From Nitrospirota bacterium (GTDB taxonomy: Bacteria > Nitrospirota > Nitrospiria > Nitrospirales > Nitrospiraceae), in contig JACQQM010000114.1 in the NCBI GenBank assembly GCA_016207025.1, positions 1 to 43,878 on the forward strand: DNA of 43,878 nt, given 5' to 3'. The notes below the pieces were generated by a model. The model was not told where the DNA came from. It did no database searches and saw nothing but the letters and a program-made list of their open reading frames with translations. Below are positions 14,354 to 25,066 of this stretch, piece by piece. The translations under genes and the position numbers were made by a program. Position 1 is the stretch's first letter. Every line of letters begins with the position of its first letter.

Positions 14354-15100
14354 TCATGGAGCGACCGAGATCCGGTCCTTGATCGCGTCAAACGTTCCCT
14401 TGGGAAGCACATTTTTGGAGACCAGTTCTCCCCTGACCTTATACGGCCGATTGGCGACGACCTTGTCGGCCACCTCTTTCGTCAGCCCCAGGAAGAGCAC
14501 CAGGTCGCTTGCCGACGCGGTATTCACGTTCACCGTGCCGGGGGCATGTGACGGCGAGGTCGGCGTCGGGGTCGCCGGTGCGCTTGGGAGCATACCGGGG
14601 GCAGTGGCCTGTGCCGGACCTGGCGACGGGCTGGCAGGCAGACGTGACGGCGCGGGAGGGCTTACCGACTCTGTCCCGAGCTGACGCTCCTTGAGTTCTT
14701 TCTGGTGCCGGGCCACAATGTTGTTCAGTTTCTCATTTTGCCGCTTCGCGGCCTCGTACTCTCGACGGACCGTTCGCAGCTGAGCAGTCAACTCTTTGAT
14801 CTTCTGCTCCTGTTCCTTGATGCGTCCCTCGATACTCGATCGCTCCTTGTCCCGGCTGTCTTTAATACGCTGCAATTCGGCTAGGGCCAACTCGGTATCA
14901 GCGGTCATCTTCGCGTTCAGATCCTTGAGGCTTTTCACCTGCAGTTCCAACGCGTTTTTCTGAGCCCGCGTCTTTTCCAGCTCGGTCTTGGCGGTTTCAG
15001 TCTCCGCAACGGCTGCGTCATATTTGCTTTGCCCTACGACGCACCCGTTAGCCGCCACCGCGGCCACGAGGGCCGCGCCTAACACCACAAACTTTCTCAT
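14354..15100 (-). CDS. Lipoprotein with coiled coil and ComEA-like helix-hairpin-helix end
   Basis: A 248-residue exported lipoprotein. The signal peptide ends in a lipobox-like 'VAANGC' (Cys at about residue 20). Residues about 25-140 are a long coiled coil rich in Glu, Lys and Arg ('IEGRIKEQEQKIKELTAQL'). A Pro/Ala/Ser linker follows (about 145-185). The C-terminal 60 residues, 'VNVNTASASDLVLFLGLTKEVADKVV', resemble the ComEA/helix-hairpin-helix pattern 'vNiNtA...L..l.gi....A..Iv..R'. Such an end normally binds DNA; whether it does so in the periplasm here is unknown. GGGAGG precedes the ATG; it is a single-gene unit with its own promoter and terminator. Confidence 0.75.
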   Translation of the reverse strand: MRKFVVLGAALVAAVAANGCVVGQSKYDAAVAETETAKTELEKTRAQKNALELQVKSLKDLNAKMTADTELALAELQRIKDSRDKERSSIEGRIKEQEQKIKELTAQLRTVRREYEAAKRQNEKLNNIVARHQKELKERQLGTESVSPPAPSRLPASPSPGPAQATAPGMLPSAPATPTPTSPSHAPGTVNVNTASASDLVLFLGLTKEVADKVVANRPYKVRGELVSKNVLPKGTFDAIKDRISVAP

Positions 15101-15419
15101 TCAGCCCTCCCTGGCTTACTCGCCTCTCGGATCGGTCACTATTCCAGGTCTAGAAGAAGCTCTCTTATAAAAAGCTTGCAGATGAATTCGGCCTCAATGG
15201 ATTCGAAGATGTGTAGTCGATCAGACCATTTTTGTCAATAGGTACGAGTAGTTGCCGCGCATCACTCGCTTCCATTTGGTCGGCGACCGAATCCGCGTAT
15301 TCTTTTATCGCCATTACCATTACCTTCGCCCATGCCCTTGACTCGACAGGCGGAGTTTGTGATCATGCCGCCTGCCTTTTGCAACAGAAGGGAAGTCGAA
15401 CGGCTGATTCGCAAGACCA
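15101..15419. other. Divergent intergenic region
   Basis: A 319-base gap between the lipoprotein gene (minus) and uppP (plus). It contains the minus-strand promoter at 15210-15238 and no supported gene. A weak TTGACT at 15338-15343 might serve uppP, but no good -10 follows. Confidence 0.5.
15210..15238 (-). promoter_or_regulatory. Candidate promoter of the coiled-coil lipoprotein gene
   Basis: Minus strand: TTGACA (15238-15233), exact 17-base spacer, TACACA (15215-15210). The leader to the ATG at 15100 would be about 100 bases. Confidence 0.55.
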
Positions 15420-16316
15420 ATGCGTGAATGGGGTCCTGAACTCGCGGTGCTGCTGGGTCTTGTGGAAGGCCTCACCGAGTTTTTGCCGGTTTCCTCCACC
15501 GGCCACCTTATCCTCATCGGTCACTGGCTTGGCTTTACCGGAGCCGTGGCGGCCAGCATCGAGATTTCCATCCAGCTCGGCTCCATCCTGGCAGTGATCG
15601 TCTACGAGCGGAGCAAACTGGCCGCGATCCTGTCGCAAGCCGCCAGGGAGCAAGCCTCACTGCGAGCGCTGATCCGGGCGACTCATTTCACCGGGCAGCG
15701 GGCCGTCAAGGAACGGTGGCGGACCACCTTCCGCCGGTCGTTCGACACGCACCGAAGCTTGTGGTTCCTGATCGGACTGGGCGCTGCGTTTGTGCCGGCG
15801 GCTCTCATCGGCCTGCTCGCGCACGGCTGGATCGAATCCACCCTGTTTAACCCGCACACCGTTGCGACCGCGCTGATCGCCGGCGGATTGATCATTCTCG
15901 TGGTCGAGTCCCTGAAAGACAGGGTCCGTATCGTTCAACTGGACCAGGTCGGCCTCCCAACCGCCTTCTTGGTCGGAGTGGCTCAATGCGCGTCGCTTAT
16001 TCCCGGCGTATCCCGCTCCGGCGCGACGATTGTAGGGGGGCTACTCGCTGGAATGGATCGCAAAGCGGCCACTGAATATTCCTTCTTTCTGGCTCTCCCC
16101 ACCATGATCGCAGCCACGAGCTACAAGATGCTGAAGTCCAGGGAGCTGCTGACGAATCAAGACGCCCTAGCCTTGGCCCTCGGCCTTCTGGTGTCGTTCC
16201 TGGTCGCCTGGGCCGTCATTGCCGCCTTCCTGACGTTCGTCAAACGGCATAGCTTACGCCCGTTCGCCTACTATCGGATCGTGCTCGGCGCGGTAGTTCT
16301 GCTGGAGTTCGAGTGA
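15420..16316 (+). CDS. uppP: Undecaprenyl-diphosphatase
   Basis: A 298-residue integral membrane enzyme that removes one phosphate from undecaprenyl diphosphate, recycling the lipid carrier of cell-wall synthesis. Both active-site motifs are intact: 'EGLTEFLPVSSTGHLIL' near residue 16 and 'IPGVSRSGATIVGGLL' near residue 195. Between them are a basic cytoplasmic stretch and several hydrophobic helices, and the C-terminal half adds more. It converges on lspA; a hairpin lies between them. Confidence 0.93.
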   Translation: MREWGPELAVLLGLVEGLTEFLPVSSTGHLILIGHWLGFTGAVAASIEISIQLGSILAVIVYERSKLAAILSQAAREQASLRALIRATHFTGQRAVKERWRTTFRRSFDTHRSLWFLIGLGAAFVPAALIGLLAHGWIESTLFNPHTVATALIAGGLIILVVESLKDRVRIVQLDQVGLPTAFLVGVAQCASLIPGVSRSGATIVGGLLAGMDRKAATEYSFFLALPTMIAATSYKMLKSRELLTNQDALALALGLLVSFLVAWAVIAAFLTFVKRHSLRPFAYYRIVLGAVVLLEFE

Positions 16317-16326
16317 AGGGGAAAGG

Positions 16327-16429
16327 GTCAATGGTCAGCGATCATTGGTCATTAGCCTAAGGCAGGAGTGAGGGGAAGTTGCACAGGAACTTCTTCAGCC
16401 CCGTTGACCGATGACCAGTGACCAATGAC
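16327..16429. repeat. Word-repeat hairpin between convergent uppP and lspA
   Basis: Left arm 16327-16355 and right arm 16402-16429 pair imperfectly; both consist of GGTCA-type units. A second small stem (GAAGTT 16375-16380 with AACTTC 16388-16393) sits in the loop. It starts 11 bases after the uppP stop and ends 16 bases from the lspA stop, so it could serve as a two-way transcription stop. Confidence 0.8.
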
Positions 16430-16444
16430 GCCTTTTCAGGAAGG

Positions 16445-16957
16445 TCAGGGCTGCTCGGGGACAGGACTCGCCTGCTCTTTCTTTTCAAACGCGAAGTGAA
16501 GGATCAGGAAGAACACGCCGACGCTGATGGCGGCGTCCGCGACGTTGAAGGCGGGCCAGTGGTAGGCATCAACATAGAAGTCCAGGAAGTCGATCACCTC
16601 TCCGAAGCGCAGCCGATCCAACAAGTTTCCGATCGCCCCGCCCAGGATGCCCGCGATGCTGAGCTGCCCGACCCAATCATCGTGGCGCAGGCGGAAAAAT
16701 ATTGTTCCGAGCAGCGCCAGCGCGAAGAGGGAGGTGAGTCCGAAAAACAGGAGCCGGAACCCGTTGCTGCTCGAGGCCAGGAGCCCAAAGGCCGCGCCGG
16801 GATTTCGGATATACGTCAGGTTAAACACGTTCGGGATGATCGGGATGGACTCATGCAGGCGCATCGTCTGCATGATCTGAGCTTTGCTGGCCTGGTCGAG
16901 GGTGATGGTGCCGACGCTCACGATCGCCAGAATCACGTAACGCGCAGCTCGTTCCAT
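16445..16957 (-). CDS. lspA: Lipoprotein signal peptidase II
   Basis: A 170-residue, four-helix inner-membrane aspartyl protease that removes signal peptides from lipoproteins. Catalytic Asp residues are D114 ('GNLLDRL') and D141 ('FNVADAAISVG'); the 'NPGAAFGLL' motif (about 52-60) is conserved. The start is the ATG that shares its A with the ileS stop (TGATG), so the two are translationally coupled; an upstream in-frame start at 16978 lies within ileS. Several lipoproteins in this window would be its substrates. Confidence 0.92.
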   Translation of the reverse strand: MERAARYVILAIVSVGTITLDQASKAQIMQTMRLHESIPIIPNVFNLTYIRNPGAAFGLLASSSNGFRLLFFGLTSLFALALLGTIFFRLRHDDWVGQLSIAGILGGAIGNLLDRLRFGEVIDFLDFYVDAYHWPAFNVADAAISVGVFFLILHFAFEKKEQASPVPEQP

Positions 16958-19836
16958 CACCGGATTGCCTCGATGCACCGGTCACACAACGTCGGATGCT
17001 CCGCGAAGGTCCCTACCGCCTCCCGATAGTTCCAGCACCGCTCGCATTTCTGACCACTTGCTCTAACAACCTCAACTGCAAGTCCTTCACCCAGATTTAC
17101 CAACAGGTCCCCCTCCGTGGGCACTTGTTGGACAGCCCGAAGCTCCACCTGAGAAACAATGAAAAGCGTAGGCAAAAAATCCTCGTATGGTTTCAAAATA
17201 TCATACGAAGCTGGATTTGAACGCTGAGCATAAAGAATAACCTTTGCTTCAAGGGAAGCTCCGATGACCCGCTCTCTTCGTTTCTCCTCCAATTTGCTTT
17301 GGACTTGGCTTCGTATATGCAAGAGATCATCCCATCTCCGTTCAAGTTCAGGGTTTATCCAACCTGGATTAATATCAGGGAACAGAGCAATATGAACACT
17401 GGGCACGCCTGTCCTTCGCCGAACTATTTCCGAAGCGCGCCAAATCTCGTCTGCGGTGAAGCTTAGAACAGGAGCCATAAGACGCGCTATTGCTTCCAGT
17501 ATTTCAAGCATCACAGTCTGGGAACCCCGTCGGAGACGATGGCTCGGACAAAACGTATAAAGCCTGTCCTTCAAAATGTCCAAATAAACTGCGCTAAGAT
17601 CAACAGAGCAAAAGTTGTTAAGTTCATGGAAGATGCTGTGGAACTCGAAGTCTTTGTAGTCACGCTTGATGCGATCTATCATGTTCGCGAGCCTTACCAA
17701 AGCCCACTTGTCAAGTTCGGGCAACTGATCAAATGGAACAGAATCACGCGTCGGATCGAAGTCATAGAGGTTGCTCAGAAGGAACCGGCAGGTGTTGCGG
17801 ATCTTGCGATATGCCTCGACCAGATGATTTAAAATCTCCGTGGATATGCGAAGGTCCTCGCGATAGTCCTGCGCCGCAACCCACAGGCGCAGGATTTCGG
17901 CGCCCGACTGCTTGATCACATCCTGGGGCGCCACTACGTTCCCGGCCGACTTGGACATCTTCTTGCCCGCCCCATCCACCACAAACCCGTGCGTGAGCAC
18001 GGCCTTGTACGGAGCCCGGTCATCGGTCGTCACGCCGGCAAGCAACGCGCTGTGGAACCACCCCCGGTGCTGGTCCGAGCCTTCCAGATAGAGGTCGGCC
18101 GGCCACCAGCCGCTCCCGCGCGGCTTGCACACCGCGGCATAGCTCACACCCGATTCGAACCACACGTCGAGGATGTCCTTCTCTTTCTCCAACTCCTTGC
18201 TTCCGCACGTGCAGGTGAAGCCGGAGGGTAGCAGTTCGGCAGCGGTCTTCTGGAACCATGCGTCAGCGCCGTGTTTCTCGACCAAACTCACGACATGCGC
18301 AATCACCTTGGGATCCATCAGGACAGTCTTGCAAGCCTTGCAGGTGAAACCTGGGATTGGCACGCCCCACACGCGCTGGCGGGACAAGCACCAGTCCGGG
18401 CGGTTCTCGATCATTCCGTAGATCCGATCACGGCCCCAAGCGGGAATCCAGCGGACCTGCTCATCAATGACCCGCAGCGCTTTTCCACGCAGGTCGTTGG
18501 TCCCCATCGAGACGAACCATTGCTCGGTCGCCCGGAAAATCACCGGGCTCTTGCAGCGCCAGCAGTGAGGATAGGAGTGGGTGACCGTGCCGTGGCCGAG
18601 CAATAACCCTGTCGCCCTCAATTTCTCGATGATAGCCGGATTCGCCTTGAACACATGCTGGCCCGCAAATTCTTTGACCGACTCCGTGAAACGCCCCGTG
18701 TCATCAAGCGGAGCAAGAATTTCCAATCGTTCTCCCGGCGACGCGGAGGCGTTGTGCTTGAGCACCAAGGCGTAGTCCTCTTGCCCATGCCCCGGCGCAA
18801 TGTGCACGCAACCGGTTCCCTGATCCAGCGTGACGAACTCGGCCAGGAGGATCGGCGAGAGGCCGTCGGCGAGTGGCCGGCGAGCCTTTAGCCCTGGGAG
18901 CCCTTCGCTCCCCTTCCCAGTTCCCAGGATTTGATAGCCATAGTCTGACAGGCCACAGGCCTTGGCGACGCTGTCCACCAGTTTCTCCGCGATGATCAGG
19001 ACCTCGTCGCCGACCTGCACAAAGGCGTAGTCGATGTCGGGATGGAGGCAGACCGCCTGGTTGGCCGGGAGGGTCCAGGGCGTCGTCGTCCAGATGACCA
19101 CCGACACGGATTTGGTATTTGGTGGAAACCTACGTAAAGTTGGCCCCCCCCGGAGGGCAAGTTCTATGGCAAGGCTGGACGGCGGACCCACCAGCGGGAA
19201 CCGCACGTAGATCGAGGGCGACGTGTGGTCCTCATACTCCACCTCGGCCTCGGCCAGCGCGGTCTGATCCACCGTGCACCAGAGCACCGGCTTCAGTCCT
19301 TTATAGACCCCTCCTTTCGCCACGAACTTCCCGAATTCGCGCAAGATCGTGGCCTCATACGCCGGGTCCATGGTCAGATACGGATGTTCCCAGTCCCCCA
19401 ACACGCCCAGGCGTCGAAACTCGTCCCGCTGAATCCGGTAATACTTCTCGGCGTAATCACGACAGAGCTTGCGGATGGTAAGCGTGTCGAGGCCTTTCTT
19501 CTTGTCACCCAGCTCCTTGAGGACTTGATGCTCGATCGGCAACCCATGGCAGTCCCAACCAGGCACATAGGGCACTCGGTAGCCGGCCATGGTCTTGGAC
19601 TTGACGATGATGTCCTTCAGGATCTTGTTCAGCGCGTGGCCGATATGGATGCGGCCGTTCGCGTAGGGCGGGCCGTCGTGCAAGACATAGAGCGGGCGTT
19701 CCCGACCGGCCTCCTGGAGGCGCTCGTAGAGACGCTCGCGCTCCCACCACGCCAGCAGTTCAGGTTCCCGCTGCGGCAGGTTGGCCTTCATGGGGAAATC
19801 CGTGCGGGGCAGATTGAGTGTCGCCTTATAGTCCAT
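16957..19836 (-). CDS. ileS: Isoleucyl-tRNA synthetase
   Basis: A 959-residue class I synthetase that charges tRNA-Ile. Visible are HIGH (residues 64-67, '[11 protein letters not shown]'), the long editing domain, 'KKMSKSAGN' and the C-terminal zinc site 'CERCWNY...CDRC'. The coding DNA for residues about 660-932 (17040-17860) has clearly lower G+C (about 37-52% in sampled lines) than the rest (about 63%), with a change of codon use, although the reading frame and protein stay normal; this suggests a recombined segment. It is followed without a gap by lspA, a frequent pairing. Confidence 0.95.
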   Translation of the reverse strand: MDYKATLNLPRTDFPMKANLPQREPELLAWWERERLYERLQEAGRERPLYVLHDGPPYANGRIHIGHALNKILKDIIVKSKTMAGYRVPYVPGWDCHGLPIEHQVLKELGDKKKGLDTLTIRKLCRDYAEKYYRIQRDEFRRLGVLGDWEHPYLTMDPAYEATILREFGKFVAKGGVYKGLKPVLWCTVDQTALAEAEVEYEDHTSPSIYVRFPLVGPPSSLAIELALRGGPTLRRFPPNTKSVSVVIWTTTPWTLPANQAVCLHPDIDYAFVQVGDEVLIIAEKLVDSVAKACGLSDYGYQILGTGKGSEGLPGLKARRPLADGLSPILLAEFVTLDQGTGCVHIAPGHGQEDYALVLKHNASASPGERLEILAPLDDTGRFTESVKEFAGQHVFKANPAIIEKLRATGLLLGHGTVTHSYPHCWRCKSPVIFRATEQWFVSMGTNDLRGKALRVIDEQVRWIPAWGRDRIYGMIENRPDWCLSRQRVWGVPIPGFTCKACKTVLMDPKVIAHVVSLVEKHGADAWFQKTAAELLPSGFTCTCGSKELEKEKDILDVWFESGVSYAAVCKPRGSGWWPADLYLEGSDQHRGWFHSALLAGVTTDDRAPYKAVLTHGFVVDGAGKKMSKSAGNVVAPQDVIKQSGAEILRLWVAAQDYREDLRISTEILNHLVEAYRKIRNTCRFLLSNLYDFDPTRDSVPFDQLPELDKWALVRLANMIDRIKRDYKDFEFHSIFHELNNFCSVDLSAVYLDILKDRLYTFCPSHRLRRGSQTVMLEILEAIARLMAPVLSFTADEIWRASEIVRRRTGVPSVHIALFPDINPGWINPELERRWDDLLHIRSQVQSKLEEKRRERVIGASLEAKVILYAQRSNPASYDILKPYEDFLPTLFIVSQVELRAVQQVPTEGDLLVNLGEGLAVEVVRASGQKCERCWNYREAVGTFAEHPTLCDRCIEAIR

Positions 19837-19851
19837 TGGTACAGCCCATAG

Positions 19852-19923
19852 AGCAGTCAGCCATCAGCATTCAGCAATTGAAGGTAGTCCGGGCTGATAG
19901 CTGAGAGCTGATCGCTGAGAGCT
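19852..19923. repeat. Word-repeat hairpin between nadA and ileS
   Basis: Left arm 19852-19875 and right arm 19892-19923 are built of 8-base units around TCAGC / GCTGA and pair imperfectly. It begins immediately after the nadA stop and ends 16 bases before the ileS start, within one transcription direction. Confidence 0.8.
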
Positions 19924-19924
19924 T

Positions 19925-21028
19925 TCAACTCACCGCCATCATGCGGTCCAGCGCGATCTTGGCCCAGGCCTTGTCATCATCCGGCACGACAATATGGTTT
20001 ACGACGTGCCCTTCGGCCAGGTTTTCCATTGCCCAACACAGGTGGGGGGCATCAATTCGGAACATGGTGGCGCATTGGCAGACAGTGGAAGAGAGGAAAA
20101 AGACCCGCTTGTCCGGCTGGTTCCGCTTGAGGCGGTTGACCAGGTTCAACTCCGTTCCCACGGCCCAGGCGGTGCCGGCCGGGGCCGCGCTCACCGTCTT
20201 GATGATGAATTCGGTCGAACCGACGAGATCGGCCTTGTTGACGACGTCCTCATGGCATTCGGGGTGGACGATGACCTTGATATCCGAGTGCTGTTTCCGG
20301 AAATAGTCCACGTGGGCGGGTTGGAACATCTGGTGGACGCTGCAGTGGCCCTTCCAAAGGATCAGCCTCGCCTTCCGGATCGCCTCAACGCTGTTCCCGC
20401 CGTTCGGCAGGAACGGGTCCCACACGATCATTTGGTCACGTGGAAGGCCCATCCGGTTCGCGGTATTGCGGCCGAGATGCTCGTCCGGGAAAAACAGGAT
20501 CTTTTCGCGCCGCGCCCAGGCCCACTCGATCACAGCCCGCGCGTTGGACGAGGTGCAGGTGATGCCCCCGTGCTCGCCGCAAAAGGCCTTGAGCACCGCC
20601 GCCGAGTTCACGTACACCACTGGCGTGACGGTCTCTTCTACCGGGAGAATCCTTTCCAGCGACTCCCAGCACTGATCCACCTGCTCGATCGCGGCCATAT
20701 CGGCCATCGAGCACCCGGCCGCCATGTCCGGGAGGATCACCGTTTGCTTGGAGCGGCTGAGGATGTCGGCGGTCTCAGCCATGAAGTGGACGCCGCAAAA
20801 GATGACATACGGCCGCTCGGAACGCTCCGCCGCCAGCTTGGCCAGCAACAGCGAGTCGCCCCGGAAATCAGCATGCTCGATCACCTCATCCCGTTGATAG
20901 TTGTGGCCCAGCACCATCACACGGTCGCCCAGCGCCCGTTTGGCGGCTGCGGTGCGCGCAAACAACTCCCCGGCGGAGAGCGGTTGGTAGTCGGTCAATG
21001 ACAGTGGTACAGTTTCCAGGGATTTCAC
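19925..21028 (-). CDS. nadA: Quinolinate synthase
   Basis: A 367-residue [4Fe-4S] enzyme joining iminoaspartate and dihydroxyacetone phosphate to make quinolinate for NAD. Motifs: 'VLGHNYQRDEVIEHADFRGDS', quoted in part at residues 39-59, 'PDMAAGCSMAD' (Cys 106), 'TCTSSNA', 'VIVHPECHEDV' and a late 'VCQCATM'; these include the cluster Cys positions. The start is GTG with GAAGG ahead. nadB and nadC are not in the window. It diverges from thiC. Confidence 0.93.
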   Translation of the reverse strand: MKSLETVPLSLTDYQPLSAGELFARTAAAKRALGDRVMVLGHNYQRDEVIEHADFRGDSLLLAKLAAERSERPYVIFCGVHFMAETADILSRSKQTVILPDMAAGCSMADMAAIEQVDQCWESLERILPVEETVTPVVYVNSAAVLKAFCGEHGGITCTSSNARAVIEWAWARREKILFFPDEHLGRNTANRMGLPRDQMIVWDPFLPNGGNSVEAIRKARLILWKGHCSVHQMFQPAHVDYFRKQHSDIKVIVHPECHEDVVNKADLVGSTEFIIKTVSAAPAGTAWAVGTELNLVNRLKRNQPDKRVFFLSSTVCQCATMFRIDAPHLCWAMENLAEGHVVNHIVVPDDDKAWAKIALDRMMAVS

Positions 21029-21098
21029 CCTTCACTCCTTCATTGCACGTATTTCTCTGATTGAAGCTCCGTCCTCAGAGCGGAAACGTTGCCTGCGC

Positions 21099-21125
21099 AT
21101 TGTACGCCAGCCTCCTGCGTACAAT
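21099..21125. promoter_or_regulatory. Perfect 9-bp inverted repeat, possible operator
   Basis: ATTGTACGC (21099-21107) and GCGTACAAT (21117-21125) are perfect reverse complements with a 9-base spacer, 71 bases upstream of nadA and between the divergent nadA and thiC. The dyad size fits a dimeric regulator site, but no known operator is recognised. Confidence 0.5.
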
Positions 21126-21239
21126 CAACGGGGGATGGGCGCAGGCGGCGCTCACAGGCTGCGGCCGAGCCTTCGTGCGTCGTTCGGCCCAGGCTTTCTG
21201 CGCCGAATGGTTCACATAAACCATGGGCCAAGATGCTGG

Positions 21240-21269
21240 TTGACAACGTGAAAAATCGGGGTGTACGAT
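21240..21269 (+). promoter_or_regulatory. Candidate promoter of the thiC-thi4 operon
   Basis: TTGACA (21240-21245), 18-base spacer, TACGAT (21264-21269). The predicted start is about 21276, directly before the TPP riboswitch. Confidence 0.65.
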
Positions 21270-21280
21270 CAACCCCTATA

Positions 21281-21366
21281 GCTAGGGGCGCCTTAAGGCT
21301 GAGAGTCCGTCCCTTCGGACAACCCTTAGAACCTGACCTGGATAATACCAGCGTAGGGAAGCGGTG
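21281..21366 (+). promoter_or_regulatory. TPP riboswitch (THI element)
   Basis: The conserved aptamer pieces are present in order: GGGGCGCC near the start, GGCTGAGA (21297-21304), a variable stem closed by TCCG/CGGA, then ACCTGACCTGGATAATACC and GCGTAGGGAAGCGG. Thiamine diphosphate binding lowers expression of the operon. A strong terminator follows at 21394, which points to control by premature transcription stop. Confidence 0.95.
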
Positions 21367-21393
21367 ACAGGAATTGGTCAGCAGACGACCTGG

Positions 21394-21422
21394 GCCGCAC
21401 CCTTTTCTGGTGCGGCTTTTTT
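21394..21422 (+). terminator. Riboswitch-linked intrinsic terminator
   Basis: GCCGCACC (21394-21401) and GGTGCGGC (21409-21416) form a perfect 8-bp stem with a 7-base loop, followed by a run of six T. It lies between the TPP aptamer and thiC, as the expression platform would. Confidence 0.88.
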
Positions 21423-21436
21423 ATTTTGGAGAAAAG

Positions 21437-23515
<2,079 letters not shown>

Positions 23516-23525
23516 GGAGCGGATT

Positions 23526-24326
23526 ATGGGTAGGCCCAAGCCGGCGCCATTACGGGAACGGGACATCACCCGATACATCGCACGGGAATACTATAAAGAA
23601 TTCGACCAGCTCATTGAGAGTGACGTGATCATTGTGGGAGCGGGGCCTTCCGGCCTGATCTGCGCCAGAGATCTCGCGGCCATGGGCTTCCGCACCCTGG
23701 TTGTGGAGCAGGCCCTCGCGCTGGGGGGTGGATTCTGGTCGGGCGGCTATTTGATGAACAAGGCCGCGATCTGCGCGCCGGCGAACGAGATTCTGGAGGA
23801 TTTCGGCGTCCCCTGCCAGCAGATCAAGGACTGTGACGGCATGTACATGGTGGACCCGCCGCACGCCACAGGCGCCTTGATCGCCGCCGCCTATAAGGCG
23901 GGCGCCAAGATCCTGAACCTGACGCGCGTGGTGGACCTCATCTTACGGAAGGATGGGGTGCTGGAGGGCGTTGTCGTCAACAACACGACGGCGGAGACGG
24001 CGGGACATGACGTGGTCCATGTGGACCCGATCGCTCTGGAGAGTCGGGTCGTGGTGGACGCGACAGGGCACGACGCGGTGGTGGTGGACCTGCTGCATCG
24101 CCGGAACTTGTATCGGCCGGTGCCGGGCAACGGGGCGATGTGGGTCTCCCGTTCCGAGGAGGCCGTCATGGAGCACACGGGCGAAGTGTACCCCAATTGC
24201 TTCGTGGTGGGACTGGCGGTGGCGGCGGTCTACGGCACCCCCCGCATGGGCCCGGCCTTCGGATCCATGCTGCTGTCGGGTCGATACGGCGCCGAACTGA
24301 TCAAAAAGAAGCTCAAGCAAGAGTGA
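23526..24326 (+). CDS. thi4: Thi4-type thiazole synthase, His form
   Basis: A 266-residue FAD/NAD-fold protein that makes the thiazole half of thiamine. The dinucleotide motif is 'VIIVGAGPSGLICARDLA' (residues 34-51), followed by 'GGGFWSGGYLMNK'. At the place where yeast Thi4 has its sacrificial Cys ('CMDP') this protein has H165 ('HVDP'), and 'VVDATGHDA' follows. His-type Thi4 enzymes are known to use free sulfide and turn over repeatedly. The ATG at 23526 has AAGGAG overlapping the thiC stop, so thiC-thi4 is one coupled operon. Confidence 0.9.
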   Translation: MGRPKPAPLRERDITRYIAREYYKEFDQLIESDVIIVGAGPSGLICARDLAAMGFRTLVVEQALALGGGFWSGGYLMNKAAICAPANEILEDFGVPCQQIKDCDGMYMVDPPHATGALIAAAYKAGAKILNLTRVVDLILRKDGVLEGVVVNNTTAETAGHDVVHVDPIALESRVVVDATGHDAVVVDLLHRRNLYRPVPGNGAMWVSRSEEAVMEHTGEVYPNCFVVGLAVAAVYGTPRMGPAFGSMLLSGRYGAELIKKKLKQE

Positions 24327-24330
24327 AAAG

Positions 24331-24420
24331 AATGGCTAATGGTCAATGGCTGATGGTTCATGCTCGGAACCCGTGAGCGTTTCTGACCATCTGCCATTTG
24401 CCATCAGCCATTAGCCATTT
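24331..24420. repeat. Word-repeat hairpin after thi4
   Basis: Left arm 24331-24360 and right arm 24384-24420 pair imperfectly and consist of units like AATGGCTAATGG and TGATGG. It starts 4 bases after the thi4 stop and ends 12 bases before the TPR gene start. Confidence 0.85.
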
Positions 24421-24432
24421 CGCGTATCGAAG

Positions 24433-24948
24433 ATGGATCTCCAAGATTTCCTGATTCAGGGCGAGGGGAGCGAGCAGGACAAGCAGGATGCCTGGAACTT
24501 GTTCCAGCAGGCGTATGAGCTGCAGATGAAGGGCCAGTTGGAGGAAGCGGTTCATCTGTATAAACGTTCCATCGAGACGCACCCGACCGCCGAAGCCTAT
24601 ACGTTTCTGGGCTGGACCTATAGCTTCATGGGCAAGCTGGACGAGGCGATCGAGGAATGCCGCCACGCCATCGAGGTGGATCCCGATTTCGGCAACCCCT
24701 ACAACGATATCGGCGCCTACCTGATCGAGAAAGGCCAGTTCGACGAGGCGATCCCCTGGTTCGAGCGGGCCATGAAGGCCAAGCGGTACGAGAGCCCGGC
24801 CTTTCCGCATCTGAACCTCGGGCGAGTCTACGAGCGCAAGGGCCAGTGGACAGAGGCCATGGACTGTTACAAGAAATCGCTCGCGCTCAACCCGAACTAC
24901 GCGCTGGCCAAGCGCGCGCTGGGACGACTCATCAGCATGTTGAACTGA
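24433..24948 (+). CDS. TPR-repeat protein
   Basis: A 171-residue soluble protein made of about four tetratricopeptide repeats between residues 20 and 160 ('AYELQMKGQLEEAVHLYKRS', 'AYTFLGWTYSFMGKLDEAIE', 'PYNDIGAYLIEKGQFDEAIP', 'HLNLGRVYERKGQWTEAMDC'). No signal peptide or other domain. TPRs bind other proteins; the partner is unknown. It is flanked by hairpins on both sides and may be co-transcribed with the degenerate receiver that follows. Confidence 0.82.
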   Translation: MDLQDFLIQGEGSEQDKQDAWNLFQQAYELQMKGQLEEAVHLYKRSIETHPTAEAYTFLGWTYSFMGKLDEAIEECRHAIEVDPDFGNPYNDIGAYLIEKGQFDEAIPWFERAMKAKRYESPAFPHLNLGRVYERKGQWTEAMDCYKKSLALNPNYALAKRALGRLISMLN

Positions 24949-24950
24949 TC

Positions 24951-25066
24951 TGGTTTGTTTCGTTTGTCTGGTCTGTTTTGTTTGTTTAGTTGCGGGATGA
25001 ACGAGACACACCAAAAGAACCAATTAACCCAATGAACCAAATAAACCAGACAAACGAGACGAACCA
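24951..25066. repeat. Word-repeat hairpin overlapping the next start codon
   Basis: Left arm 24951-24992 (units like GTTTGTCTGGT) pairs with right arm 25021-25066; the outer 21 bases match at 19 positions. The left arm begins 2 bases after the TPR stop. The right arm contains the ATG (25032) and the first dozen codons of the next gene. Confidence 0.85.

Noticed and set aside
15338-15366. TTGACT-based promoter for uppP
   Set aside because: The expected -10 position (GATCAT) matches poorly.
24358-25023. Minus-strand frame over the TPR gene
   Set aside because: Its ends are made of hairpin words and its body is the complement of the TPR repeats; the plus-strand gene explains the sequence.
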